From Candidatus Onthenecus intestinigallinarum (GTDB taxonomy: Bacteria; Bacillota; Clostridia; Christensenellales; Aristaeellaceae): a stretch of 52,390 nt of DNA. The stretch is from positions 1 to 52,390 of the forward strand of contig DVFJ01000029.1 of the NCBI GenBank assembly GCA_018713325.1, written 5' to 3'. The notes beneath the pieces were generated by a model. It was not told where the DNA came from and made no database searches. It was given only the letters and a program-made list of their open reading frames with translations. Of this stretch, positions 34,184 through 46,521 are shown one piece after another. The position numbers and the translations under genes are program-made. Numbering within the stretch: position 1 is the stretch's first letter; each line of letters starts with the position of its first letter.

Positions 34184-35482
34184 TCAATTTTCCAGGCCCA
34201 GACGGCGGAAGATGTCGTCCACGTGCGTGTAATGATAGGACAGGTCGAAACACGCGTCCAGTTCCTGCTGCGTCAGATGTTCCCGCACGGCGGGTTCCTG
34301 CTCGATCAGCCCCTTGAAGGGCACCTGCTCTTCCCAGGCGCGCATGGCCACCGGCTGCACCGTATCGTAGGCCGTCTCGCGCAGCATGCCCTTCTCGATC
34401 AGGGCGAGCAGCACATGCTGGGAGAAGATCAGCCCCAGGGACTTGTCCATATCCCGCAGCATGTTCTCCGGGTAGACGAACAGGTCGCCCAGGATGCCGC
34501 ACAGCTTGCAGAGCATGTAGTCCAGCAGCTGCGTCGCGTCCGGCAGGATGATGCGCTCGGTCGACGAGTGCGAGATGTCGCGCTCGTGCCACAGCGTGAT
34601 GTTCTCCAGCGCCGTGACGGAATAGCCGCGGATGACGCGCGCCAGGCCGCAGATCTGCTCGCAGTTGACGGGGTTGCGCTTGTGCGGCATCGCGCTGGAG
34701 CCCTTCTGCCCCTTGCGGAACGGCTCCTCCACCTCGCGCAGCTCGGTCTTTTGCAGGCCGCGCACCTCGGTGGCGAACTTCTCCAGGCTCGAGGCGATGA
34801 TCGCCAGCGTCGTCATCAGCTCCGCGTGGCGGTCGCGCTGGAGCACCTGCGTGCTGATGGGCGACGCCTCCAGCCCCATGTGCTCGCACACATAGCGCTC
34901 GACGAACGGATCGACGTTGGCGTACGTGCCGACCGCGCCGGAGATCTTGCCCACGGCGATGGTCCTGTGCGCGTGCTGCAGGCGGTCCAGGTTGCGCTGC
35001 ATCTCAGCATACCACAATGCGAACTTGAGGCCCAGCGTCGTCGGCTCGGCGTGCACGCCGTGCGTGCGGCCCATGCAGGGCGTCATCTTGTACTTCTTCG
35101 CCTGGCGGGCGAGCATGTCGATGAACGCCCGCACGTCGTCCTCCAGGATGTCGCAGGCCTTGCTCAGCAGCGAGGACAGCGCCGTATCGACCACGTCCGT
35201 GCTCGTCAGGCCGAAGTGCAGGTACTTGGACTCGTCGCCCAGGCTCTCCGCGACACAGCGCGTGAAGGCCACGACGTCGTGGCGGGTCGTCTGCTCGATC
35301 TCCTCGATGCGCTCGACGGTGAACCTGGCGTTCTCGCGCATCTTCTTCGCCGCCTCGGCGGGCACCTTGCCCAGCTGCACCCAGGCGTCGGTCGCGTTCA
35401 GCTCGACCTCCAGCCAGCTCTGGAATCGGCGCTCCTTCGTCCACAGCGCGGCCATTTCGGGGCGGGTGTAGCGGTCGATCAT
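34184..35482 (-). CDS. purB: Adenylosuccinate lyase
   Basis: 432 residues. Acts twice in purine synthesis: SAICAR to AICAR and adenylosuccinate to AMP, releasing fumarate. Family signature [11 protein letters not shown] at 261-271; [14 protein letters not shown] at about 89-102 and [12 protein letters not shown] with H141 are intact. Its start overlaps the purC stop (ATGA), so the two are translated together. Length is normal. Confidence 0.98.
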   Translation of the reverse strand: MIDRYTRPEMAALWTKERRFQSWLEVELNATDAWVQLGKVPAEAAKKMRENARFTVERIEEIEQTTRHDVVAFTRCVAESLGDESKYLHFGLTSTDVVDTALSSLLSKACDILEDDVRAFIDMLARQAKKYKMTPCMGRTHGVHAEPTTLGLKFALWYAEMQRNLDRLQHAHRTIAVGKISGAVGTYANVDPFVERYVCEHMGLEASPISTQVLQRDRHAELMTTLAIIASSLEKFATEVRGLQKTELREVEEPFRKGQKGSSAMPHKRNPVNCEQICGLARVIRGYSVTALENITLWHERDISHSSTERIILPDATQLLDYMLCKLCGILGDLFVYPENMLRDMDKSLGLIFSQHVLLALIEKGMLRETAYDTVQPVAMRAWEEQVPFKGLIEQEPAVREHLTQQELDACFDLSYHYTHVDDIFRRLGLEN

Positions 35483-36198
35483 GCCTTTTCCCCTCCCATC
35501 AGGCGGTGCAGGATCTCCTGATAGGCCTCCTCCACGTCGCCCAGGTCGCGGCGGAAGCGGTCCTTGTCCAGCTTTTCGCCGGTGCGGGAATCCCAGAAGC
35601 GGCAGGTGTCGGGCGAGATCTCGTCGGCCAGGACGATGCGGCCCTCGTAGCGGCCGAACTCCAGCTTGAAGTCGATCAGCTCGATGTTCAGGTCCTTCAG
35701 GTACTCGGTGAGCACCTCGTTGACCTTGAGCGCCATGGAGGCGATCTGCGCCATCTCCTCGCGCGTGGCCAGACCCATCGCGGCGATGTGCGTCTCGTTG
35801 ATCATCGGATCGCCCAGCTCGTCGTTTTTGTAGCAGTATTCGAGCACGGTGCTCTTCAGCTTCGTGCCCTCCGGATAGCCGATGCGCTTGGACAGGCTGC
35901 CCGCGGCGATGTTGCGCACGATCACCTCGACCGGCACGATCTGCACCCGGCGCACGAGCGTGTCGCGCTCATTGAGCTGCTCGACCAGGTGGCTCTCGAC
36001 CCCGTGCTGCGCCAGCAGCTTCATCAGGTGGTTGCTGACCAGGTTGTTGATGACGCCCTTGCCCACGATGGTGCCCTTCTTCAGGCCGTTGAAGGCCGTG
36101 GCGTCGTCCTTATAGTGAATGACCGCAAGCGTCGGATCGTCGGTCGCGAAGACCTGCTTTGCCTTGCCCTCGTACATCATTTCGCGCATCTGTGCCAT
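35479..36198 (-). CDS. purC: Phosphoribosylaminoimidazole-succinocarboxamide synthase
   Basis: 239 residues, the usual bacterial form. Joins CAIR and aspartate to SAICAR, the step before pur[24 protein letters not shown] and LIDFKLEFG are SAICAR-synthase signatures. Promoter and a long leader precede it. The rest of the purine pathway (purA excepted) is not in the window. Confidence 0.98.
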   Translation of the reverse strand: MAQMREMMYEGKAKQVFATDDPTLAVIHYKDDATAFNGLKKGTIVGKGVINNLVSNHLMKLLAQHGVESHLVEQLNERDTLVRRVQIVPVEVIVRNIAAGSLSKRIGYPEGTKLKSTVLEYCYKNDELGDPMINETHIAAMGLATREEMAQIASMALKVNEVLTEYLKDLNIELIDFKLEFGRYEGRIVLADEISPDTCRFWDSRTGEKLDKDRFRRDLGDVEEAYQEILHRLMGGEKA

Positions 36199-36254
36199 GA
36201 ACTTTCATCCTCCCGCGTCGTTGCGTGGTTTTCTTGTATGAGGCTACAGCGCAT

Positions 36255-36283
36255 ATTGTATCAGACTTTCCCGCCGCGTTCAA
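36255..36283 (-). promoter_or_regulatory. Promoter of purC-purB
   Basis: Minus strand TTGAAC (36283-36278), 17-bp spacer, TACAAT (36260-36255). No purine riboswitch consensus was recognised in the leader of about 50 nt. Confidence 0.75.
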
Positions 36284-36347
36284 GAGAAAGCTTGAACAAT
36301 TATTCACTTGTTTTATAGAACGTTCGGCTTTATTGCGCGGGCATGGC

Positions 36348-36382
36348 AAAGCCCGCGTCCGATCCTGCGGACGCGGGCCTTT
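36348..36382 (-). terminator. Terminator behind hisF
   Basis: An 11-bp stem GCCCGCGTCCG / CGGACGCGGGC with 6-base loop, followed by TTTGCC; ends the carA-carB-hisH-hisF transcript and insulates purC. Confidence 0.85.
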
Positions 36383-36388
36383 GCGTAT

Positions 36389-37156
36389 TCAGCGTACGGG
36401 GCGCACGGGCACGCCGCGCGCGGCGAGGTAGGCCTTCAGGTCGGCGATGCGCAGCTCGCCGAAGTGGAACAGCGACGCCGCCAGCGCCGCGTCGGCGCGG
36501 CCCTGCACGACGGCGTCATAGAAGTGTTCGGGGCTGCCCGCGCCGCCGGAGGCGATGACGGGGATGCGCACGGCGTCGGCGACGGCGCGCGTGACGTCCA
36601 GATCATAGCCGCTGCGGGCGCCGTCGGCGTCCATGCTGGTGAGCAGGATCTCGCCTGCGCCCAGGCGCTCGGCGCGCGCGGCCCACTCGACGGCGTCCAG
36701 GCCTGTGTCGACCCGGCCGCCGTTGACGAAGACGCTCCAGCCGCTGCCGTCCGGGCGGCGCTTGGCGTCGATGGCGACGACCACGCATTGGCTGCCGAAG
36801 CGGCCGGCGGCCTCGCTGATGAAGGCGGGATTGCGCACGGCGGGCGAGTTGACGCTGACCTTGTCCGCGCCCAGGCGCAGCAGGTCGCGGATCTGCTCCA
36901 GGCTGGAGATGCCCCCGCCCACGGTGAAGGGGATGAACACCTGCTCGGCCACGCGCGCGACCACGTCGAGCATGGTCTTGCGCCCCTCGTGCGAGGCGTT
37001 GATGTCCAGCAGCACGAGCTCGTCCGCGCCGGCCTCGTCATAGGTGCGCGCGCAGGCGACGGGATCGCCCGCGTCGCGGATTTGCACAAAGCGCACGCCC
37101 TTGACGACGCGGCCGTCGCGGATGTCCAGGCAGGGAATGATGCGCTTGGTGAGCAT
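36389..37156 (-). CDS. hisF: Imidazole glycerol phosphate synthase, cyclase subunit
   Basis: 255 residues, TIM barrel. With HisH it converts PRFAR and ammonia to IGP and AICAR. The N-terminus [21 protein letters not shown] has catalytic D11; [15 protein letters not shown] carries the second Asp. All barrel motifs are intact ([17 protein letters not shown]). It begins right after the hisH stop, TGAATG. The last two histidine genes stand alone here: no other his gene is adjacent. Confidence 0.98.
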   Translation of the reverse strand: MLTKRIIPCLDIRDGRVVKGVRFVQIRDAGDPVACARTYDEAGADELVLLDINASHEGRKTMLDVVARVAEQVFIPFTVGGGISSLEQIRDLLRLGADKVSVNSPAVRNPAFISEAAGRFGSQCVVVAIDAKRRPDGSGWSVFVNGGRVDTGLDAVEWAARAERLGAGEILLTSMDADGARSGYDLDVTRAVADAVRIPVIASGGAGSPEHFYDAVVQGRADAALAASLFHFGELRIADLKAYLAARGVPVRPVR

Positions 37157-37768
37157 TCAGTCGCCCCCTTTCAGCGCGGCGAAGTTTTGCAGCATGCGCA
37201 GGCCGGCCGCGCCGGACTTCTCCGGGTGGAACTGCGTGCCCAGCACGTTGCCCCGCCAGACGGCGGCCGTGAACGGCGCGCCGTAGTCGCAGGTGGCGGC
37301 GGTCCAAGCGTCGTTCACCTCGGCCGCGTGGTAGGAATGCACGAAGTAGACGTAGGGATCGCCCTCCAGCCCGTCAAAGAGCGGGCAGGGCCGCAGGCGC
37401 AGGTTGTTCCAGCCCATGTGCGGCACCTTGAGCCCGCGCTCTGGAAAGCGCGTGATGGCCGAGGGGATGAGGCCGAGCCCTTCCAAGTCGCCGCCCTCCT
37501 CGCTGCTTTCAAAGAGCAGCTGCATGCCCAGGCAGATGCCCAGCAGCGGCTTGCCGGCGCGCGCGGCGTCGGTCACGGCCGCGTCCATCCCCCGCCTGCG
37601 CAGCTGCGCCATGGCGTCGCCGAACGCGCCCACGCCCGGCAGGATGATCCGGTCCGCCGCCTCCAGGCGCGCGGGCTCGTCGACGATCTGCGCCTCATGC
37701 CCGAGAAACGCAAACGCCTTTTGCACGCTGCGCAGGTTGCCCATGCCGTAATCGACGATGGCGATCAT
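37157..37768 (-). CDS. hisH: Imidazole glycerol phosphate synthase, glutaminase subunit
   Basis: 203 residues, class I glutamine amidotransferase. Nucleophile C79 in LLGICLGMQLLFE and the TQFHPEKSG His-Glu pair near the C-terminus are present. Supplies ammonia to HisF. MIAIVDYGMGNLRSV is the normal HisH start. Follows carB by 39 bp. Confidence 0.98.
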   Translation of the reverse strand: MIAIVDYGMGNLRSVQKAFAFLGHEAQIVDEPARLEAADRIILPGVGAFGDAMAQLRRRGMDAAVTDAARAGKPLLGICLGMQLLFESSEEGGDLEGLGLIPSAITRFPERGLKVPHMGWNNLRLRPCPLFDGLEGDPYVYFVHSYHAAEVNDAWTAATCDYGAPFTAAVWRGNVLGTQFHPEKSGAAGLRMLQNFAALKGGD

Positions 37769-37807
37769 GCGTCGTTCCTCCGTTTCCGTCGCGCCCGGCG
37801 GGCGCGT

Positions 37808-41020
<3,213 letters not shown>

Positions 41021-41036
41021 ATCGCTAACCCCTCGA

Positions 41037-42098
41037 TTACTTCGTATTTTCGCGGACCATGTTCAGGAAGTCGTCGAACAGATATCCCGTCTCGCGCGGG
41101 CCGCCGCACGCCTCGGGGTGGAACTGCACGCTGAACGCCGGGCGGTCCAGATAGCGCACGCCCTCGACCGTCTGGTCGTTCCAGTTCAGGTGGCTGACCT
41201 CCGCCGCCGCGGGCAGCGTCTGCGGGTCGACCATGAAGCAGTGGTTCTGCGCCGTCACCGCGCACGTGCCCCGCCGCAGGTCCTTGACCGGGTGATTCGC
41301 GCCGTGGTGGCCGTACTTCATCTGCACCGTGCCCGCGCCCATCGCCAGGGCCATCAGCTGGTGTCCCAGGCAGATGCCGAAGACCGGGCGCTCATCCATC
41401 AGGCGGCGGATCGCCTCGATCGCCCCGGGATTGTCCGCCGGATCGCCCGGGCCGTTGGTCAGCATGACGCCATCGCAGCCGGCCGCGAGGATCTCCTGCG
41501 CCGTCGTCGTCGCCGGATAGACCATCAGGTGGCAACCACGCTCGTTCAGCGAGCGGAGGATGCCGCGCTTGAGGCCGAAGTCCAGCACCGCGATGCGCAG
41601 CCCCTCGCCCGGGATCTCATAGGGCGCGCTGCACGTCACGCGCGACACCTGGTCGTGCATCTCATGCGCGCGCGCCTCCGCCACATCCGCCTCCGTCGGC
41701 TCGCCCACGACGATCTTGCCGCGCAGCGTGCCGTGCACGCGGATGCGGCGCGTCAGAGCGCGCGTGTCCACGCCCGTCAGGCCCGTGACGCCCTGCGCGT
41801 CCAGGTACGACGAGAGATCCTCCTTCATCTTCCAGTTGCTGGGCAGGTCGCACAGTTCCGACACGACGAAGCCCTTCATCGCCACGCCGCCGGACTCGCC
41901 GTCCAGCTCGTTGATGCCGACGTTGCCGATCAACGGGTAGGTCATGCATACGATCTGCCCGCAGTACGACGGGTCCGTCAGCGTCTCCTGATAACCGGTC
42001 ATGCCTGTGGTGAACACCACCTCGCCGGTCACCTCGGCCTTGCGGCCGAACAGCTCGCCCTCAAAGCGGGCGCCATCTTCCAAGATCAACGTTGCCAT
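41037..42098 (-). CDS. carA: Carbamoyl-phosphate synthase small chain
   Basis: 353 residues. Glutaminase subunit: MATLILEDGARFEGELFG at the N-terminus; TGMTGYQETLTDPSYCGQI; the amidotransferase Cys in RPVFGICLGHQLMALA and the FSVQFHPEACGG His/Glu pair. Start has a weak GGATGTGAG site. First gene of carA-carB-hisH-hisF with its own consensus promoter and an AT-rich leader; no PyrR attenuator was recognised. Confidence 0.98.
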   Translation of the reverse strand: MATLILEDGARFEGELFGRKAEVTGEVVFTTGMTGYQETLTDPSYCGQIVCMTYPLIGNVGINELDGESGGVAMKGFVVSELCDLPSNWKMKEDLSSYLDAQGVTGLTGVDTRALTRRIRVHGTLRGKIVVGEPTEADVAEARAHEMHDQVSRVTCSAPYEIPGEGLRIAVLDFGLKRGILRSLNERGCHLMVYPATTTAQEILAAGCDGVMLTNGPGDPADNPGAIEAIRRLMDERPVFGICLGHQLMALAMGAGTVQMKYGHHGANHPVKDLRRGTCAVTAQNHCFMVDPQTLPAAAEVSHLNWNDQTVEGVRYLDRPAFSVQFHPEACGGPRETGYLFDDFLNMVRENTK

Positions 42099-42152
42099 GC
42101 GCTCACATCCGTATATTTATTGATTATTTTTGTTTATTTATGCATCGTCTTC

Positions 42153-42181
42153 ATTATACACCGCGCTCGCGCGTCCGTCAA
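42153..42181 (-). promoter_or_regulatory. Promoter of carA-carB-hisH-hisF
   Basis: Minus strand TTGACG (42181-42176), 17-bp spacer, TATAAT (42158-42153). The leader of about 50 nt is A/T-rich. Confidence 0.88.
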
Positions 42182-42200
42182 GCGGGGCGCGCGTCAGGGG

Positions 42201-42229
42201 AAAAAGAAAAGGCGGAAACAATCCGCCTG
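42201..42229 (-). terminator. Terminator in the purA-carA gap
   Basis: A 7-bp stem AGGCGGA / TCCGCCT with a short loop is followed on the minus strand by TTTCTTTTTC. Confidence 0.88.
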
Positions 42230-42243
42230 ATGCAAAAACAAAG

Positions 42244-42322
42244 GAAGACGAAGGGAGCGCGCAGATGAAGCGGCGGTGCATGTCCATGCGGCGAAACGTC
42301 ATCTCTGTGCGCTCCCTTCTTC
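42244..42322 (-). other. Large hairpin just behind purA
   Basis: Two arms of about 24 bp, sharing GAAGGGAGCGC with flanking AGA/TGA pairs, separated by about 30 bases that contain a smaller GCATG / CATGC stem. The outer end is 27 bases after the purA stop and it is followed by the U-rich CCTTTGTTTTTGC. It may be the main purA terminator, with the smaller one as backup, or part of a small RNA. Confidence 0.65.
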
Positions 42323-42349
42323 AATCAAATTGGGGTCTGCGAAGCCCGT

Positions 42350-43624
42350 TCAGCGGACGATGATCTCATCGCGGCGGGGGCCGTTGGACACAAAGCGGAC
42401 CGGCACGCCGATGAGCTTTTCCAGTGCCTCGACGTAGCGGCGCGCGTTTTCGGGCAAGTCCTCAAAGCGCTTGATGCCGCGGGTATCGCACATCCAGCCG
42501 GGCAGCGTCTCATAGACGGGCTTGGCGCGCTCCAGCAGCGGCGTCACGGGGAAGTGCTCGACGCGCTCGCCGTCGATCTCGTAGGCGACGCACACCGGGA
42601 TCTGCTCCAGGTAGCCCAGCACGTCCAGGTTGGTCAGGGCCACGTAGGTCGCGCCCTGCATCATGCAGCCATAGCGCGTGGCGACGGCGTCGAACCAGCC
42701 CACGCGGCGCGGACGGCCGGTCTTGGCGCCGAACTCGCCCTTGTCGCCGCCGCGGACGCGCAGCGCCTGCGCCTCCTCGCCGAACAGCTCCGTCGTGAAC
42801 GGGCCGCTGCCCACGCAGGAGGAGTAGGCCTTCGTCACGGCGATCACATCGCCCATCGCCCACAGCGGCACGCCCGCGCCGACCGGTCCATAGCCTGCCA
42901 GCGGCGAGGAGGAGGTCGTCATGGGGTAGATGCCGTGGTCGGGGTCGCGCAGCGTGCCCAGCTGGCCCTCCAGCAGGATGCGCTTTCCGGCCTTGCATGC
43001 CTCGTGCAGGTAGCGGTTGGTGTCGCACACGTAGGGGCGGATGCGCTCGGCCAGCCCGGTCATGTGCGCGATGAGCGCCTCCAGATCGATCGGGGGTTTG
43101 TGGTACAGGTGCTCCATCAGCGCGTTTTTGATGGACAGCGCATGCTCCAGCTTCTCGCGCAGCACGTCCGGGTAATAGAGCTGGCACAGCTGCAAGCCGA
43201 TCTTCTGGTACTTGTCGCCATAGAAGGGGGCAATGCCGCTCTTGGTGGAGCCGAAGCTGTGCGCGCCCAGGCGCTCCTCCTCATAGCAGTCCAGCTGCAC
43301 GTGGTAGGGCATCATCACCTGCGCGCGCTCGGATACGAGCAGCTGCGGCGTAGGCACGCCCGCCTGGACCACGCCTTCCAGCTCCGAGAGCAGCGCCTCG
43401 ATGTCGAGCGCGACGCCCGGGCCGATGACGTTGACCACGCTGGGGTTGAACACGCCGGAGGGCAGCAGGTGCAGCGCAAAGCGCCCGTAATCGTTGATGA
43501 TCGTATGGCCTGCGTTGGCCCCGCCCTGAAATCTGACGACGATGTCGGACTCGCCCGCAAGCATGTCCGTGATCTTGCCCTTGCCCTCGTCGCCCCAGTT
43601 CGCGCCGACGATTGTACGAACCAT
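42350..43624 (-). CDS. purA: Adenylosuccinate synthetase
   Basis: 424 residues. GTP-dependent joining of IMP and aspartate, first step to AMP. The N-terminus VRTIVGANWGDEGKGKITD has the P-loop-like GDEGKGK; GANAGHTI, GIAPFYGDK and the TTSSSPLAGYGPVGAGVP region are typical. Start at 43624 with GAAAGGGG upstream; the 32-codon longer frame crosses the leader. Single gene with own promoter. Confidence 0.98.
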   Translation of the reverse strand: MVRTIVGANWGDEGKGKITDMLAGESDIVVRFQGGANAGHTIINDYGRFALHLLPSGVFNPSVVNVIGPGVALDIEALLSELEGVVQAGVPTPQLLVSERAQVMMPYHVQLDCYEEERLGAHSFGSTKSGIAPFYGDKYQKIGLQLCQLYYPDVLREKLEHALSIKNALMEHLYHKPPIDLEALIAHMTGLAERIRPYVCDTNRYLHEACKAGKRILLEGQLGTLRDPDHGIYPMTTSSSPLAGYGPVGAGVPLWAMGDVIAVTKAYSSCVGSGPFTTELFGEEAQALRVRGGDKGEFGAKTGRPRRVGWFDAVATRYGCMMQGATYVALTNLDVLGYLEQIPVCVAYEIDGERVEHFPVTPLLERAKPVYETLPGWMCDTRGIKRFEDLPENARRYVEALEKLIGVPVRFVSNGPRRDEIIVR

Positions 43625-43711
43625 GTTTCGAAACCCCTTTCTTGCATTCGCAGGAGGTTGCGCCGTCTTCCCGCGCGGATCCAGCGTCCCGCGCGGGCAC
43701 ATACCTTTTAG

Positions 43712-43740
43712 TTTATACATGATTTGCGCCCGCTTGTCAA
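43712..43740 (-). promoter_or_regulatory. Promoter of purA inside an inverted repeat
   Basis: Minus strand TTGACA (43740-43735), 17-bp spacer, TATAAA (43717-43712). The -35 hexamer lies in the loop of the perfect inverted repeat listed next. Confidence 0.85.
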
Positions 43741-43757
43741 GAGAGCGGGCGCAAATC
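43721..43757. repeat. Perfect 14-bp inverted repeat around the purA -35 box
   Basis: GATTTGCGCCCGCT and AGCGGGCGCAAATC are separated by 9 bases. In the minus-strand RNA it would be a strong hairpin 24 bases after the SH3-protein stop, yet no U-run follows. So it may be a factor-aided terminator of that gene, an operator that covers the purA promoter, or both. Confidence 0.8.
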
Positions 43758-43780
43758 GGCGCGAATTCCGTCGCAAGGCG

Positions 43781-45394
43781 TCAATAGACGGGATCGAGGT
43801 AGTTCTCCATGACGTATCCGAACTGGCCCTCGTACTCGACGTACTTCCACTGGCCGTCCGTCTCGACGATCAGCACGCGGCGTCCCTGCGGGATGCGGAC
43901 GATGACGTTCGCGCCCGTGCTGGGGGATACGCGCAGGGCCAGCTGCGGCTCCGTCGTGCGCGCATAGCCGGCCAGGTCGCCGGTGAGCTGCGCCCGGGGC
44001 ACGAAGCCCGTCTTTTCGTCAAAGCGCACGCAGCACCACGCGCCCAGCACGCCCAGCACGGACACGGTCTGCCCGTCCTCAATGGCGGCCGTCACCAGCG
44101 CGTCGGCCTCGGGCTGCGCGCGCATCGTGATGCCGTTTGGCGCGTTCACCTGTGCCTGCGGCAGCGTCGATGCGTCGCCCTCCTGCACGCTGCCGCGCCG
44201 CAGTGTGATGTCGGTCTTCTGCATGTAGCCCTCCAGCCCGCCGGCGCGCACGTGCGCAAAGGCCGTGAGCGTCAGGTCGAGCAGCTCGACCTCCACGCCC
44301 TGGTAATACAGCCCCAGCTCTTCGGACGAGGCGTCCGCCTCGGCGAAGATCGGCTCCAGATTCGTGTGCTCGCCCGTCGAGGCCACCACCGCATAGACGC
44401 CGTACAGGCCGTCGCTGTTGGACTCGAGCCGGCCCACGCTGGCCGCCTTTACATAGCCCGTCAGGCCCGTGAGCCCGTAGGGATTGCCGTCATACACGCG
44501 CACGTGCAGCCAGTTGCCGCCCTCGCTCTTGCCCAGCACCTCGACGGACTCCCCCGCCTCGCACACGAGCAGCTCGTCGGAGGAGTTGCTGTTTGCAGCG
44601 CGCAGCTCCGTGCGCCGCGCGCTGATGCTGGCAATCGGCGGATAATACGGCAGCTCGCGCCGGTCGGCCGGGGCGTCGGCGACATCCTGGGCGGCCATCC
44701 AACCCTCCACCGTGCCGATGCGCATGCGCACCCAGCCGTCGCGCTGGAAGGAGAACAGGCGCACACCCTGCACGCCGTTGTAGTAGCTGCCCACCACCTT
44801 GGACGTCTCCGTCGGGTTGGCGCGCAGGCTGGCCAGCTTGTCCGGGTCGGCCGCGCAGACGTAGACGTACTGCTGCGCGCCCGCCTCGCACACGTACAGC
44901 GAGTTGGCGTATCCCTCCACGACCGGCTCGGACTGCGTCTTGACGTACACCCAGGGATCGAGGAACGCGAGGATGCGTAGCTCCGTTCCGCTGGGCAGCT
45001 CGGCGACGGCCTTGTCCGCATCCGAGCCAGGCGCGCTGTAGAGCGTGAGCGTCTCCATCGGCAGCGGCACGTCCGCCTTGGCGGCGCCGCCCTCGGCCAG
45101 GCCCTTGGCCTGCGCCTCCTCGGGCGTGATGAGATACTGCGTGAGCACATAGCCCGTCTGGCCGCCAAAGGAGATCTGGCTCCACTCGCCGGTCTCGCCC
45201 AGGCGTTCGGCCTGCGCGCCGTCGTAAAGCATGCCCAGCGTGCCGGACTTCGTGTCGGGCTCTGTGCGCAGGTTCAGGCGCTTGTTGCCGCCCGCGGCGT
45301 TCTGGTTGTCGATCACCACGGTGTCTGCCAGTGCGCCGACGGCCAGCAGGCAGCCCAACAGCGCCGCCACCAGGCAGAGCAGTCCCTTTCTCAT
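43781..45394 (-). CDS. Exported multi-SH3-like repeat protein
   Basis: 537 residues. Signal peptide MRKGLLCLVAALLGCLLA ending at ALA-DT. The mature protein is a chain of bacterial SH3-like units of about 60-80 residues: KRLNLRTEPDTKSGTLG...TGYVLTQYL; PMETLTLYSAPGSDADKAV...; the DKLASLRANPTETSKVV unit with VRMRIGTVEGWM; ISARRTELRAANSNSSDELLV; later GITMRAQPEADALV and LALRVSPSTGANVIV with a final FGYVMENYLDPVY. It probably binds wall or surface material. No enzyme domain is seen. Start at 45394 has GAAAGGGGAGAAGAAC upstream. Confidence 0.88.
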   Translation of the reverse strand: MRKGLLCLVAALLGCLLAVGALADTVVIDNQNAAGGNKRLNLRTEPDTKSGTLGMLYDGAQAERLGETGEWSQISFGGQTGYVLTQYLITPEEAQAKGLAEGGAAKADVPLPMETLTLYSAPGSDADKAVAELPSGTELRILAFLDPWVYVKTQSEPVVEGYANSLYVCEAGAQQYVYVCAADPDKLASLRANPTETSKVVGSYYNGVQGVRLFSFQRDGWVRMRIGTVEGWMAAQDVADAPADRRELPYYPPIASISARRTELRAANSNSSDELLVCEAGESVEVLGKSEGGNWLHVRVYDGNPYGLTGLTGYVKAASVGRLESNSDGLYGVYAVVASTGEHTNLEPIFAEADASSEELGLYYQGVEVELLDLTLTAFAHVRAGGLEGYMQKTDITLRRGSVQEGDASTLPQAQVNAPNGITMRAQPEADALVTAAIEDGQTVSVLGVLGAWCCVRFDEKTGFVPRAQLTGDLAGYARTTEPQLALRVSPSTGANVIVRIPQGRRVLIVETDGQWKYVEYEGQFGYVMENYLDPVY

Positions 45395-45487
45395 GTTCTT
45401 CTCCCCTTTCGGATGCTTTTGTCGTTTCACTGCCCGCCGCACGGGCGGGTTTCTTCTCTACGTATAAAGACGTTTCAGCCCGTGCGT

Positions 45488-46330
45488 TTATTCCACGCCC
45501 TGCGCCGGCCAATCGCCCTCAAATACAAACGTCGCGGGGCCCGTCATGTACACCGTCCCGCCGCTCCACTCCACGTCCAGCTCGCCGCCGTCGAGCACGA
45601 GGGTCGACCGCTCCCCGGTCAGTCCGCACAGGGACGCGGCCACCGCCGTGGCGCACGCGCCGGTGCCGCACGCCAGCGTCATGCCGCTGCCCCGCTCCCA
45701 CACGCGCATGCGGATGCGTCCGGGCGCGACGAGCGCGGCAAACTCGACGTTCGTGCGGTTGGGAAACGCCGCATGCCGCTCCAGCAGCGGGCCGTAGCGG
45801 CCCACGTCGAACGCGTCGACGTCCTCGTGCAGGAAGATCACCGCGTGGGGATTGCCCATGCTCACACACGTGACCTCGAATGCGCGCCCGCCCGCCTCCA
45901 GCGGCCGGCGCACGATCCGTCCCTCGCCCAGCAGCGCGGGGATCGACGGGCCGTCGAGGATGGGCGCGCCCATGTCCACGCGCACGCGCGAGACCCGGCC
46001 GTCCTCCACCGTCAGGCGCAGCGTCTTGACGCCCGCGCGCGTCTGCAGCGTCATCGTCTCCCGGCGCACGAGGCCGCGCTCATAGGCGTACTTGCCGATG
46101 CAGCGCACGGCGTTGCCGCACATCTCGCCCTCGGACCCGTCCGCATTGAACATGCGCATGGACAGGTCGGCGCACTGCGACGCGCCGATGAGCACCAGCC
46201 CATCCGCGCCCACGCCAACGTGGGGCCGGCTCATGGCCACGGCCAAGCCCTGCGGGTCCTCCACACGCTCGCGCGTCGTGTCGACGTAGATGTAGTCGTT
46301 GCCCAGGCCGTGCATCTTGACAAAGCGCAT
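45488..46330 (-). CDS. dapF: Diaminopimelate epimerase
   Basis: 280 residues. Interconverts LL- and meso-diaminopimelate for peptidoglycan and lysine. Both catalytic cysteines are present: C71 (MCGNAVRC) and C221 (ACGTGACATA). MRFVKMHGLGNDYIYVD is the family start; the 45-codon upstream extension lacks homology. GGGGGGACAAACG precedes the ATG. It implies DAP-containing wall or at least lysine synthesis. Followed by the SH3-repeat gene after 93 bp. Confidence 0.97.
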   Translation of the reverse strand: MRFVKMHGLGNDYIYVDTTRERVEDPQGLAVAMSRPHVGVGADGLVLIGASQCADLSMRMFNADGSEGEMCGNAVRCIGKYAYERGLVRRETMTLQTRAGVKTLRLTVEDGRVSRVRVDMGAPILDGPSIPALLGEGRIVRRPLEAGGRAFEVTCVSMGNPHAVIFLHEDVDAFDVGRYGPLLERHAAFPNRTNVEFAALVAPGRIRMRVWERGSGMTLACGTGACATAVAASLCGLTGERSTLVLDGGELDVEWSGGTVYMTGPATFVFEGDWPAQGVE

Positions 46331-46472
46331 CGTTTGTCCCCCCGTTTGCGCGTCGTTCCAGTATGGATTTAGGATTCTACGCGCCGCAAAAAAAATCCTG
46401 CTTTGCGCCATCCTTTCACGCGATCCCCGGGATTTGTCACTTCCGCGAATAGCGCGGCGGCGCATTTTTTGC

Positions 46473-46478
46473 TATAAT
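46473..46478 (+). promoter_or_regulatory. Probable -10 box of the DUF1538-PII operon
   Basis: TATAAT 43 bp before the start codon, in an AT-rich patch (AATTAGATATAAAATAATATAAAG). No good -35 box lies at 16-18 bp, so it may need an activator or another sigma factor. Confidence 0.5.
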
Positions 46479-46521
46479 CAAATTAGATATAAAATAATAT
46501 AAAGACACAAAGGAGGGTGTC

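Noticed and set aside
36389-37768. hisH-hisF as a sugar amidation pair of a surface polysaccharide locus
   Set aside because: No PseA/WbpG-like amidotransferase partner or polysaccharide genes are near; both proteins look like canonical histidine enzymes.
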